A DNA stretch of 8,287 bases from Methylobacter sp. (lineage in GTDB: Bacteria; Pseudomonadota; Gammaproteobacteria; Methylococcales; Methylomonadaceae): the NCBI GenBank assembly GCA_023229605.1, contig JALNYY010000081.1:10881-19167 (forward strand), read 5' to 3'. The translations under genes and the position numbers were made by a program. Below the pieces are notes generated by a model, which had not been told where the DNA came from, made no database searches, and saw only the letters and a list, made by a program, of their open reading frames with translations. Shown one piece after another: positions 1 to 6,187 of the stretch (positions are counted from its first letter, which is position 1; each line of letters opens with the position of its first letter).

Positions 1-1
1 G

Positions 2-868
2 CTTAATGCTGCGGGGCGCATGGATGATATGTCGTTGGGAATTCAATGCCTGCTGACCGAAGATCCGGCGCTGGCGAAAGAAATGGCGCTACAACTCGAT
101 GAGCTGAACAATGACCGGCGGGAAATTGAAGGACAGATGAAAAACGAGGCCATGGCCTTGTTAAGCGAGATGAAGCGCCTGGATGAACATCATTTGCCGG
201 CGGGTGTCTGCCTGTTCGATGCAAACTGGCACCAAGGCGTCATCGGCATTTTGGCGTCGCGGATTAAAGATCAATTGCATCGCCCCGTTATCGCCTTTGC
301 GCCTGCCGGAAAAGACGAGATAAAAGGCTCCGCGCGCTCGATCCCCGGCGTTCATATTCGCGATGTATTGAGCGATATTGCCGCAGCCCACCCTAAATTG
401 CTGAGTAAATTCGGGGGGCACGCGATGGCCGCAGGCATGAGTTTGAAAATGCACGATTATCCGCCTTTTGCGTTGGCTTTTGATGAAATGGTCGGAAAGC
501 GACTGGCAACCGTCGATCTGGAGCAGAAAATCTATTCCGACGGTGAGTTGACTGAACAGGAGATGACTATTGAGTTTGCCGATTTACTGCAAAATGCAGG
601 CACCTGGGGGCAGGAATTCCCCGAACCTGTGTTTGACGGGTTTTTTGATGTGATTCAGTCTCGTATTGTCGGGCAACGGCATCTTAAATTGGTACTGAGG
701 AAACCGCTCGGCAATTTGCTGATCGATGCGATTGCTTTTTATGTGGATAAGCCGGAGAGCTGGTTGGGTTTGCGGCATATTAAGGCGGCTTACAAACTGG
801 ATGTCAATGAGTTCAGGGGAAACCGCAGCGTGCAGTTTATAGTGCAGTATTTGGAAAAAATCACATAA
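2..868 (+). CDS. recJ: Single-stranded-DNA-specific exonuclease RecJ, C-terminal half (5' truncated by window)
   Basis: RecJ is a cytoplasmic 5'-3' single-strand DNA exonuclease acting in recombination, mismatch and base-excision repair. Reading from base 2 gives 288 residues beginning LNAAGRMDDMSLGIQCLL, which matches the end of the RecJ DHH part; the DHH catalytic motifs themselves lie upstream of the window. The DHHA1 domain is complete: GSARSIPG at about residues 109-116 of the fragment and GGHAMAAG at about 138-145 are hallmark nucleic-acid-binding loops. The rest fits the RecJ C-terminal OB domain, ending FIVQYLEKIT just before TAA at 866-868. Family members are near 570 residues, so roughly half is visible. 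An ATG at base 20 is internal, not the start. The gene ends directly at a hairpin terminator shared with the convergent isomerase gene. No damage is seen. Confidence 0.95.
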   Translation, partial: LNAAGRMDDMSLGIQCLLTEDPALAKEMALQLDELNNDRREIEGQMKNEAMALLSEMKRLDEHHLPAGVCLFDANWHQGVIGILASRIKDQLHRPVIAFAPAGKDEIKGSARSIPGVHIRDVLSDIAAAHPKLLSKFGGHAMAAGMSLKMHDYPPFALAFDEMVGKRLATVDLEQKIYSDGELTEQEMTIEFADLLQNAGTWGQEFPEPVFDGFFDVIQSRIVGQRHLKLVLRKPLGNLLIDAIAFYVDKPESWLGLRHIKAAYKLDVNEFRGNRSVQFIVQYLEKIT

Positions 869-896
869 AAAAGGGCGGATAAACCGCCCTTTTTTT
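867..896. terminator. Bidirectional intrinsic terminator between recJ and the foldase operon
   Basis: An 8-bp perfect stem, AAGGGCGG (871-878) with CCGCCCTT (884-891), encloses a 5-nt ATAAA loop. It is flanked by an A-run at 867-872 and a T-run at 890-896, so each strand has a GC-rich hairpin followed by U's. It lies between convergent genes, where a shared terminator is expected. The recJ stop codon sits inside the left A-run. Confidence 0.9.
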
Positions 897-909
897 GCAT
901 AGCGCAATA

Positions 910-1959
910 CTATTTTTTAGGTTCGGCAGGCGCGGCAGGCGCCGGCTCTGCAGCTTTTTCTTCGGTTGCTTTAGCGGGTTCTGCTGTTGCAGGCTCAGCC
1001 GGTTTTTCCTCGGCTGCTTTTTCAGTAGCTTCGCCTTCAGTCGTTTGGGCCGGTTCCGTGGCGGCAGGCTGCCCTTCCGTAGCTGGAGTAGGCGCTTCAG
1101 CTTTTGGTTGCTCGTCGGTCAGCGGCACCAGAATTTCTACTTTTGCCTGTTTACGCAATCCTTCTATCATTTCCTGAACTTTTTTGCGTTGCAGGAAAGG
1201 CATCAGTTGATCCTTAACCGCTTCCAATGGAGGAGGGGTTAACGCACGGGAATCTTCTTTTAAAATCACATGGTAGCCAAACTGGGTCTTAACAGGCTCT
1301 TTAGTGTATTTGCCTTTTTCCAGTGCGGCCACGGCTTCAGAGAAAGGAGCAACCATTTGCGCGGCAGAAAACCAGCCTAAATCGCCACCATTTTGTGATT
1401 CTTTGGCGTCTAATGAATACTTGTTGGCTAATTTGGCAAAATCTGCTCCTTTATCCAATTCAGCAATCAGTTTTTTAGCTTCCGCTTCGGTTTTAACCAG
1501 AATATGACGCGCTTTATATTCGGTTCCCTTTTCGGCGGCAACTTTGCTGTCGTATTCGGCTTTGATTTCTGCATCAGTTACCGGATTGGCTTTGATGAAG
1601 TTTTGCAGGTCGGCTTGTGTTAATAATGCCTTTTTAGCGGCCTCAAGCTGCGCTATGACTTCAGGTGACTTGTCCAGTTGCTTTTGCGTCGCGTCCTGAA
1701 CCAGCAATTCACGCTGAACGAGTTCTTCAACCAGCTTTTCTTTAGGGAAAGTTTGCCCGTGGCTGCGCTCGGCGATTTCTTTTTCCAGCGTTTCCAGAGT
1801 CGACTTGGCGATATACTGACCGTTGACGACAGCAACGGCATCGGCTTTATCAATCGTGGTTGCAGCAGGGGCGGCGCTACCGGTATCGGCGCCTTTTTCT
1901 TGATTACAACCGGCAATCAATGCTGTGCCGACGACAAGCAGGGGGATAAATTTTTTCAT
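910..1959 (-). CDS. Lipoprotein peptidyl-prolyl cis-trans isomerase (parvulin/SurA/PrsA-like foldase)
   Basis: Predicted to catalyse proline isomerisation and assist protein folding in the periplasm while lipid-anchored. Residues 1-18 are a lipoprotein signal (KK, hydrophobic stretch, lipobox LIAGC with Cys18); Asn at +2 predicts outer-membrane sorting by the Lol rule. Residues about 40-145 resemble the helical SurA/PrsA N-terminal chaperone region (AVVNGQYIAKSTLE). Residues about 148-236 form the parvulin domain: YKARHILVKTEAEA, FAKLANKYSLD, GGDLGWF and FGYHVI are the signature segments. Residues about 283-349 are low-complexity Ala/Pro/Glu/Thr/Lys. The start is supported by AAAGGAAG at 1967-1974, 7 nt before ATG. 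It is the last gene of the yciB-yciI-bolA run, its ATG directly abutting the bolA stop. EpsD-type or generic PpiC labels are possible alternatives. Confidence 0.92.
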   Translation of the reverse strand: MKKFIPLLVVGTALIAGCNQEKGADTGSAAPAATTIDKADAVAVVNGQYIAKSTLETLEKEIAERSHGQTFPKEKLVEELVQRELLVQDATQKQLDKSPEVIAQLEAAKKALLTQADLQNFIKANPVTDAEIKAEYDSKVAAEKGTEYKARHILVKTEAEAKKLIAELDKGADFAKLANKYSLDAKESQNGGDLGWFSAAQMVAPFSEAVAALEKGKYTKEPVKTQFGYHVILKEDSRALTPPPLEAVKDQLMPFLQRKKVQEMIEGLRKQAKVEILVPLTDEQPKAEAPTPATEGQPAATEPAQTTEGEATEKAAEEKPAEPATAEPAKATEEKAAEPAPAAPAEPKK

Positions 1960-2238
1960 TTATAATCTTCCTTTGGTTTCTTCAGAGGGTGAGAGAGCAT
2001 TAATGCCTAAGGCATGAATTTGTTGTTTCATCATGTCGCCCAGCGCCTTATAGATAAGCTGGTGCCGCTGAACTAAAGATCTACCTTCAAAAACTTCAGC
2101 AACAATAATGACATGATAATGACCGCCGCCGTTACGTGCGCCGGAATGTCCGGCATGGGCGGCACTGTTATCAATGATTTCTAAAAGCCCTGGATTAAAG
2201 GCATTATTTAACAACTGTTTAATTAACTCGGATGTCAT
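1960..2238 (-). CDS. bolA: BolA family protein
   Basis: A 92-residue cytoplasmic BolA-fold protein. BolA proteins partner monothiol glutaredoxins in Fe-S cluster handling, and some affect morphology and transcription under stress. The family signature is visible: GHSGARNGGGHYHVIIVAE at residues 30-48, then FEGRSLVQRHQLIYKAL at 50-66, with the invariant His of the RH motif at residue 59. The C-terminal HALGINALSP resembles E. coli BolA. Its ATG overlaps the yciI stop by 4 nt (ATGA), and its TAA lies immediately before the foldase ATG, so translation is probably coupled along the transcript. A weak AAAAAGG lies about 10 nt upstream inside yciI. Whether it is the functional BolA or the IbaG type cannot be settled by eye; the long GHSGARNGGGHYHV segment favours BolA. 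Confidence 0.9.
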   Translation of the reverse strand: MTSELIKQLLNNAFNPGLLEIIDNSAAHAGHSGARNGGGHYHVIIVAEVFEGRSLVQRHQLIYKALGDMMKQQIHALGINALSPSEETKGRL

Positions 2239-2537
2239 TGTGGAAAGACCTTTTTAAATGGTTTAACAGTAACTTTGGCGTAAACTCCGGCATCGATATA
2301 AGGATCAACATCCGCCCATTGTTGTGCCTCTGTCAGGCTGTCAAACTCGGCAACCACCAGGCTACCGGTAAAACCGGCCGACCCTGGATTATCGCTGTCA
2401 ATTGAAGGATGAGGGCCGGCTAACACCAACCTTCCTGCATCCTGTAGTTCTTGCAGCCGCTTGATATGCGCCGGGCGCACCGACAGTCTTTTCTCAAGGC
2501 TATCGGCTACATCTTCACTGATAATGGCGTATAACAC
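2235..2537 (-). CDS. yciI: YciI family protein
   Basis: A 100-residue YciI-like protein, a ferredoxin-fold family related to muconolactone isomerase and EthD-like dimeric alpha-beta barrels. An enzymatic role is suspected but not established for most members. The sequence shows the typical MLYAIISEDV opening strand, RPAHIKRLQELQDAGRLVLAGPHP at 21-44 with the conserved His24, a central Gly-rich turn, SLVVAEFDSLTEAQQWADVDPY at 59-80, and AGVYAKVTVKPFKKV at the end. The start codon is GTG, not ATG, 3 nt after the yciB stop, with no strong Shine-Dalgarno, so initiation probably depends on coupling to yciB. It overlaps bolA by 4 nt. Its position between yciB and bolA is a conserved arrangement in gammaproteobacteria. 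Confidence 0.9.
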   Translation of the reverse strand: MLYAIISEDVADSLEKRLSVRPAHIKRLQELQDAGRLVLAGPHPSIDSDNPGSAGFTGSLVVAEFDSLTEAQQWADVDPYIDAGVYAKVTVKPFKKVFPQ

Positions 2538-2540
2538 GGT

Positions 2541-3077
2541 TTATTTCTCTGTATCAGGGATGTGCTTGTATAAGAAAATCATTTGCAGCAAAATGAAAAC
2601 AACCATTAAAGCCGGTACGCCAAATGTCTTAAAAGTAACCCAATCATCGGTGTTGTAATTGTACATCACATAAAGGTTGATAAAGCCCACACTGATAAAA
2701 AAGCAGGCCCATAGGGTGTTTAATCGTTTCCAGATCAATGCGGGCAAGGTTAAGCTGCCGGACATCATTTTTTCAATGAAGGGCTTTTTGCCGACATACT
2801 GGCTACCCAAAAAGGCTGCGCCAAACAGCCACTCTATGATGGATAGTTTCCATTTGATAAATTGCTCATCCTGTAAATAGAGGGTTGCGCCTCCCATAAC
2901 TAGAATCAAGCCCAGGGTAATCCATTGCATGGTTTCAACCTTGCGGTGTTTGAACCAAGCATAAGCGACCTGAATAATCGTCGCCACGATGACAACGGCG
3001 GTAGCGACATAAATATCGTAAAGCTTAAACGCGATAAAAAATAAAAGTATAGGGAAAAATTCGAAAAGCTGTTTCAT
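2541..3077 (-). CDS. yciB: YciB/IspZ family inner-membrane septation protein
   Basis: A 178-residue polytopic inner-membrane protein of the YciB (IspZ, intracellular septation protein A) family, implicated in cell envelope synthesis and division. Hydrophobic segments fall at about residues 7-19, 23-42, 51-68, 78-94, 121-140 and 150-170. Family landmarks are FEFFPILLFFIAFKLYDIYVAT at the N-terminus (residues 6-27), KHRKVETMQWITLGLILVMGG, LQDEQFIKWKLSIIEWLFG, and LPALIWKRLNTLWACFF. Length matches the family, so the start is probably right, although the sequence before the ATG lacks an obvious Shine-Dalgarno. It follows the 110-residue protein gene by 21 nt and precedes yciI by 3 nt, so it is likely in one transcript with them. 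Confidence 0.94.
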   Translation of the reverse strand: MKQLFEFFPILLFFIAFKLYDIYVATAVVIVATIIQVAYAWFKHRKVETMQWITLGLILVMGGATLYLQDEQFIKWKLSIIEWLFGAAFLGSQYVGKKPFIEKMMSGSLTLPALIWKRLNTLWACFFISVGFINLYVMYNYNTDDWVTFKTFGVPALMVVFILLQMIFLYKHIPDTEK

Positions 3078-3098
3078 TAGTAGCCGAGAGTGGGGTGA

Positions 3099-3431
3099 TC
3101 AGGCGTAAGCATCTATTCCTGTTATCAATTGAGCACGTTGATCCTGCAGCGGTGCATTGAATTCCTGGGTGTAGGCGGAAAGTGCTCTTAAGGTTCGTGC
3201 GTTGGTTGGTTTAACAATATTGTCTTGGCCTGGCGAATCAATACCTGAGTTAACATTATTCAGTGCTTTTTTAATTTCTTCAGGTGAAGAGGTTTGATTA
3301 GATTTTTTGTTTTGCTCATCTTGAACAACAGACAGCCCATTTTTATCTTTATTTTGCGCACTATTGTTCCTGCCAACTCTCTGGTTCAGGTCAATAGGCT
3401 TGAAAGTTAATGATGAACTATGAATTCTCAT
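3099..3431 (-). CDS. Small conserved-looking protein of unknown function upstream of yciB
   Basis: I do not recognise a named family. The 110-residue product has no signal peptide or membrane segment. Residues 1-60 are polar and probably disordered, rich in Asn, Gln, Lys and Ser (RNNSAQNKDKNG, QDEQNKKSNQTSSPEE). The C-terminal third is different: ARTLRALSAYTQEFNAPLQ at about 78-96 reads as an amphipathic helix, and the protein ends QLITGIDAYA. Small proteins with a C-terminal ALxxY helix and a terminal G(I/V)DxYA motif occur in other gammaproteobacteria as uncharacterised proteins; this is from memory. It is the first gene of the minus-strand run, 21 nt before yciB, and diverges from the DUF1244 gene. 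The start has no clear Shine-Dalgarno. Confidence 0.75.
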   Translation of the reverse strand: MRIHSSSLTFKPIDLNQRVGRNNSAQNKDKNGLSVVQDEQNKKSNQTSSPEEIKKALNNVNSGIDSPGQDNIVKPTNARTLRALSAYTQEFNAPLQDQRAQLITGIDAYA

Positions 3432-3518
3432 ATTTTTGAAGCGAGCGGTTATGCAAATCTAACTGTTGTTCATTGTAAAATCTTTGATGCGGAATGTACA
3501 TGCTTGAATAGTTGTTTC

Positions 3519-3527
3519 TGCTAGAAT
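3519..3527 (+). promoter_or_regulatory. Candidate extended -10 promoter for the DUF1244 operon
   Basis: TGCTAGAAT at 3519-3527 matches the sigma70 extended -10 pattern TGnTAtAAT, and lies 24 nt before the GTG start. No good -35 box stands at 16-18 nt, which is acceptable for an extended -10 promoter. The 120-nt divergent gap (3432-3551) must also hold the promoter for the minus-strand run; TACAAT read on the minus strand (3472-3477) is a weak candidate -10 for it. Confidence 0.4.
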
Positions 3528-3551
3528 ATCGATTATTTTTGGAGCAAATCT

Positions 3552-3851
3552 GTGGATAAAAACACAAAAACAGAATTAGAGGCTGCCGCATTCAGACGTT
3601 TAGTCAATCATTTACAAAAAAACACCGACGTTCAAAACATCGATTTAATGATCTTGGCCGATTTTTGCAGGAACTGTCTGGCTAAATGGTATATGGCGGA
3701 GGCGCTAGAGCGGGGCATAGCGATGGATTATGAGCAGGCCAGGGAAGTCGTCTACGGCATGACTTATAATGAATGGAAAGATAAATTCCAAACCGAAGCT
3801 ACAGCGGAACAATTGGCCGCCTATGACCGCAAACAACAAGCCAAACTATAA
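3552..3851 (+). CDS. DUF1244 family protein
   Basis: A 99-residue protein of the DUF1244 family, small helical proteins of unknown biochemical role that are widespread in Proteobacteria. The core is well conserved: AAAFRRLVNHLQKNTDVQNID at about 11-31, DFCRNCLAKWY at 37-47 with the Cys39/Cys42 pair, MDYEQAREVVYGM at 58-70, YNEWKDKFQ at 72-80, and a C-terminal ATAEQLAAYDRKQ. The start is GTG, supported by GGAG at 3541-3544, 7 nt upstream; no better in-frame ATG lies near. Its stop codon shares one base with the start of the methyltransferase (TAATG), implying translational coupling. The CxxC pair could bind metal or be redox-active, but this is inference. Confidence 0.9.
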   Translation: MDKNTKTELEAAAFRRLVNHLQKNTDVQNIDLMILADFCRNCLAKWYMAEALERGIAMDYEQAREVVYGMTYNEWKDKFQTEATAEQLAAYDRKQQAKL

Positions 3852-4591
3852 TGACCGACACATCACCATACGATGCCATGTTCTCCGGCGTCATCGGGCA
3901 GGATTACGAACTGCTTAACTTAATCTGCCCCTTAGCGACCAAAATGAGCCGACTGGTGGGCGCTGCCGCCTCGGAGTATGCCGCGCAAACAACCGATAAT
4001 CTCACTGTTGTCGAACTGGGCGGCGGTACAGGCATTACCACCTTATCGCTGTTAACGGCGTCGGATAAATTCAATATCCTAAGCATCGATAACGAACCGG
4101 TCATGCAGGAACAGGCCAAAAAGCATCTACACAAATGGGCGGCAGAAGGCAAGCTGGCTTTTTGCGGTGATGACGCCTTGTCGGCATTAAAAAACATTGC
4201 AGCCGGCAGCGTCGACATAGTGGCGTCGGCTTATACCTTGCATAACTTTCTCGATAGCTATCGCAAGGAAGTCATACAAGAAATTTACAGGATTTTAAAG
4301 CCAGGCGGTCACTTTATTAATGGCGACCGTTATGGTTTGGATGATATTTCCAAACATACCCGTACCATCCAGGACGAAGTCGGCGGTTATTTTAAGGTAT
4401 TAACCCAGATTAACAAGCCGGACGTACTGGAACACTGGATAGTGCATTTGTTTAGCGATGAATCGGAAAACCATGTCATGCGCGAATCAATAGCGTTAGA
4501 TCAGCTGCGTGATGCCGGTTTTTCAAGCGTCAATCTTACCCACAGACTTGAAGTCAATGCGCTGGTAACAGCTACAAAGCCCTGTTTATAA
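3851..4591 (+). CDS. Class I SAM-dependent methyltransferase, substrate unknown
   Basis: A 246-residue Rossmann-fold methyltransferase (Methyltransf_11/25 type), presumably cytoplasmic. Motif I is VVELGGGTG at 53-61; the acidic residue ending strand beta2 is Asp80 in LSIDNEP; GDDA at about 106-109 lies at the adenine-binding position; VDIVASAYTLHNF at 121-133 forms motif IV; and ILKPGGHFINGDR at 148-160 is the motif VI-like strand. The region after about 165 is the substrate-side lid and gives no clear clue to acceptor identity. It starts 1 nt inside the DUF1244 stop and ends 7 nt before the lipoprotein hydrolase, so the three form a probable operon. A natural-product or quinone-type small-molecule acceptor is possible, but nothing here decides it. 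Confidence 0.88.
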   Translation: MTDTSPYDAMFSGVIGQDYELLNLICPLATKMSRLVGAAASEYAAQTTDNLTVVELGGGTGITTLSLLTASDKFNILSIDNEPVMQEQAKKHLHKWAAEGKLAFCGDDALSALKNIAAGSVDIVASAYTLHNFLDSYRKEVIQEIYRILKPGGHFINGDRYGLDDISKHTRTIQDEVGGYFKVLTQINKPDVLEHWIVHLFSDESENHVMRESIALDQLRDAGFSSVNLTHRLEVNALVTATKPCL

Positions 4592-4598
4592 AGCGCTT

Positions 4599-5831
4599 AT
4601 GAAACATATTTTCCTGTTACTTATTATGACAACCCAACTAAGCGGCTGCGCGAGTCTGGGCAAAGGTATGGCTGAAGCTTTTCTGGAAAAGCAGCAAGCG
4701 GTCGATACCCGTCTTTGCGAAATATGGGGAAAACCTTTTAAAGGACTTGCGTCGAATCTGGGTAATAAGCAAGGAAAAATGAAGGTGCTGATGGTGCATG
4801 GGGTGGGCGATCATTCGCCGGGATATTCCACGCAATTTGTAGAAAAATTGGCTAAAGAACTGGATTTGCCGGTGATGTCGTCGCAGTATAAAAACATCAC
4901 CCTGACCAGTCGCGTAGATAACAGCAAAAATCTGGGCAACTTGAGAATCACCCGGTTATTAAGCAAAGACAGAAGCAAAGAATTACTGTTTTATGAGTTA
5001 ACTTGGTCCATCATTACCGCTAAGCAAAAAGAAGTGTTGGCCTATGATAATTCAGGGGAATATTCATTTCGCAGAGCCGAAGTCAATAACATGATGAAGG
5101 TGTTCTCCAATGATACCGGCCCTGATCCGATTATCTATCTGGGAGAGAGCAGGAATGACATACTGGTTTCATTCGGCCAATCTTTCTGCTGGATGACCAA
5201 AAGCAACTGGAACGACTTGCCTGACGATAAAGTACAAGCCTGTTCATTTAATGATGACAGCGCAGCAAAAAATATATTGGTTGATCAGTATGCCTTTGTT
5301 TCGCACAGTCTGGGCAGTCGGATTATTGTTGACGGTATGCAACGCATTGCTTCTTTAGTGGACCAGCGCGATGCCGATTTCAGTGCAGCATTAAAGAACA
5401 AAGAAATCCCCATTTATATGATGTCCAACCAGCTGCCGATGTTGCAGTTGGGGGAGAAGCTACCCGCTGTAAGCAATCAAAAAGACGCTTATTGCCGGGA
5501 GAATGGAGAAAAGTACAGTCAACGCATGTTGGCTAAAACGCCCATCATTGCCTTCAGCGACCCTAACGATTTACTAAGTTATGCGATTCCACACGGCTTT
5601 GTAGAAAAGTATCTGGACTCAAGGCTGTGTACTGAGGTCACGAATATTAACATCAATGTGGCGACCATATTTGATGCATTCGGCTTGGGCAAACTTGCAA
5701 ACCCTATCGATGCGCACGTGGGTTACGATACCGATGACAGGGTAGTTGCACTTATCGCCAAAGGCATCGGTAACAAGAATACCGCTAGAATTGTGACTGA
5801 CCGTTGTCGATGGATTGAGACGATAGATTAG
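4599..5831 (+). CDS. Lipoprotein with alpha/beta-hydrolase (esterase/lipase-like) domain
   Basis: A 410-residue lipid-anchored protein. The signal peptide ends in lipobox LSGC with Cys17; Ala at +2 predicts the outer membrane. The hydrolase fold is suggested by VLMVHGVGDHSPG at 63-75 (strand plus oxyanion-type HG loop), a nucleophile elbow AFVSHSLGSRI at 232-242 with candidate Ser237, AFSDPNDLLSY at 318-328 giving a candidate Asp (321 or 324), and DAHVGY at 371-376 giving candidate His373. The elbow has Ser where GxSxG normally has its first Gly. An insertion of about 130 residues between strand and elbow would form a lid. Six Cys besides the lipidated one (40, 197, 215, 299, 344, 403) could form periplasmic disulfides. 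The Shine-Dalgarno is weak and the start lies 7 nt after the methyltransferase stop, suggesting coupling. Substrate is unknown: lipid, peptidoglycan ester or polyester are all possible. Confidence 0.8.
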   Translation: MKHIFLLLIMTTQLSGCASLGKGMAEAFLEKQQAVDTRLCEIWGKPFKGLASNLGNKQGKMKVLMVHGVGDHSPGYSTQFVEKLAKELDLPVMSSQYKNITLTSRVDNSKNLGNLRITRLLSKDRSKELLFYELTWSIITAKQKEVLAYDNSGEYSFRRAEVNNMMKVFSNDTGPDPIIYLGESRNDILVSFGQSFCWMTKSNWNDLPDDKVQACSFNDDSAAKNILVDQYAFVSHSLGSRIIVDGMQRIASLVDQRDADFSAALKNKEIPIYMMSNQLPMLQLGEKLPAVSNQKDAYCRENGEKYSQRMLAKTPIIAFSDPNDLLSYAIPHGFVEKYLDSRLCTEVTNININVATIFDAFGLGKLANPIDAHVGYDTDDRVVALIAKGIGNKNTARIVTDRCRWIETID

Positions 5832-5894
5832 AGACTTTTATCCCGGGTAATGAGTTAAACCTGAAAGCTAAGCGTATTCGCAATAAGCAGGATT

Positions 5895-5931
5895 CGACAC
5901 AATAACACTCTTGCAGGATGCTATTGTGTCG
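5895..5931. repeat. Perfect 10-bp inverted repeat upstream of the antitoxin gene
   Basis: CGACACAATA at 5895-5904 and TATTGTGTCG at 5922-5931 are exact reverse complements separated by 17 nt. The repeat lies between the hydrolase stop (5829-5831) and the antitoxin start. Only a short TTT follows and the arms are AT-rich, so it is a poor terminator. The right arm overlaps the candidate -35 element of the antitoxin promoter, which fits an operator for autoregulation, usual for type II toxin-antitoxin modules. Confidence 0.7.
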
Positions 5932-5952
5932 CTTTATTCGGTACAATATAAA
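5925..5952 (+). promoter_or_regulatory. Candidate promoter of the toxin-antitoxin module
   Basis: TTGTGT (5925-5930) and TATAAA (5947-5952) are spaced by 16 nt; an alternative -10, TACAAT, lies at 5942-5947. The -35 falls in the right arm of the inverted repeat at 5922-5931. The antitoxin ATG is 37 nt beyond the -10, with TAGAGG at 5976-5981 as ribosome binding site. Confidence 0.45.
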
Positions 5953-5989
5953 CGGCAACTTCATCAAAAAATAAGTAGAGGCTTTCTTT

Positions 5990-6187
5990 ATGATTACTCT
6001 TGAACCAACTACCGAGCAACGTATTAGGCAGGCTGCTATCGAATCCGGCTTAACCATACAAACCTTTCTCGATCAGCTTATCGAGCGTTATTTATGCGAT
6101 AAATTGGATATGCAACAAGCTGATTTGGCTATGTCAGAAACTGGTGAGATTTCACTTGAAGAATTGAAAGCCAAATATGGTTTATAA
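5990..6187 (+). CDS. Type II toxin-antitoxin system antitoxin, RHH-like
   Basis: A 65-residue putative antitoxin. Residues 1-35 (MITLEPTTEQRIRQAAIESG, then LTIQTFLDQLIERYL) look like a short strand followed by two helices, as in ribbon-helix-helix or related DNA-binding antitoxins. The C-terminal tail, ending GEISLEELKAKYGL, is the usual toxin-neutralising segment. It has TAGAGG 8 nt before ATG. The downstream toxin reading frame starts at 6177 and overlaps this gene by 11 nt, a typical antitoxin-toxin coupling. The upstream inverted repeat and promoter suggest autorepression. The toxin is broken, so the antitoxin may be an orphan that now only binds DNA or neutralises related toxins elsewhere. 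Precise family (RelB, ParD or CopG-like) is not certain. Confidence 0.8.
   Translation: MITLEPTTEQRIRQAAIESGLTIQTFLDQLIERYLCDKLDMQQADLAMSETGEISLEELKAKYGL

Noticed and set aside
895..1242. Plus-strand open frame rich in Phe, Arg, Cys and Ser
   Set aside because: It is the antisense of the low-complexity tail of the foldase; the composition is explained by the repetitive Ala/Pro/Glu codons on the other strand.
5895..5931. Inverted repeat as the terminator of the hydrolase operon
   Set aside because: The stem is AT-rich, the loop is 17 nt long and only three T's follow, so it is a poor intrinsic terminator; an operator role fits better.
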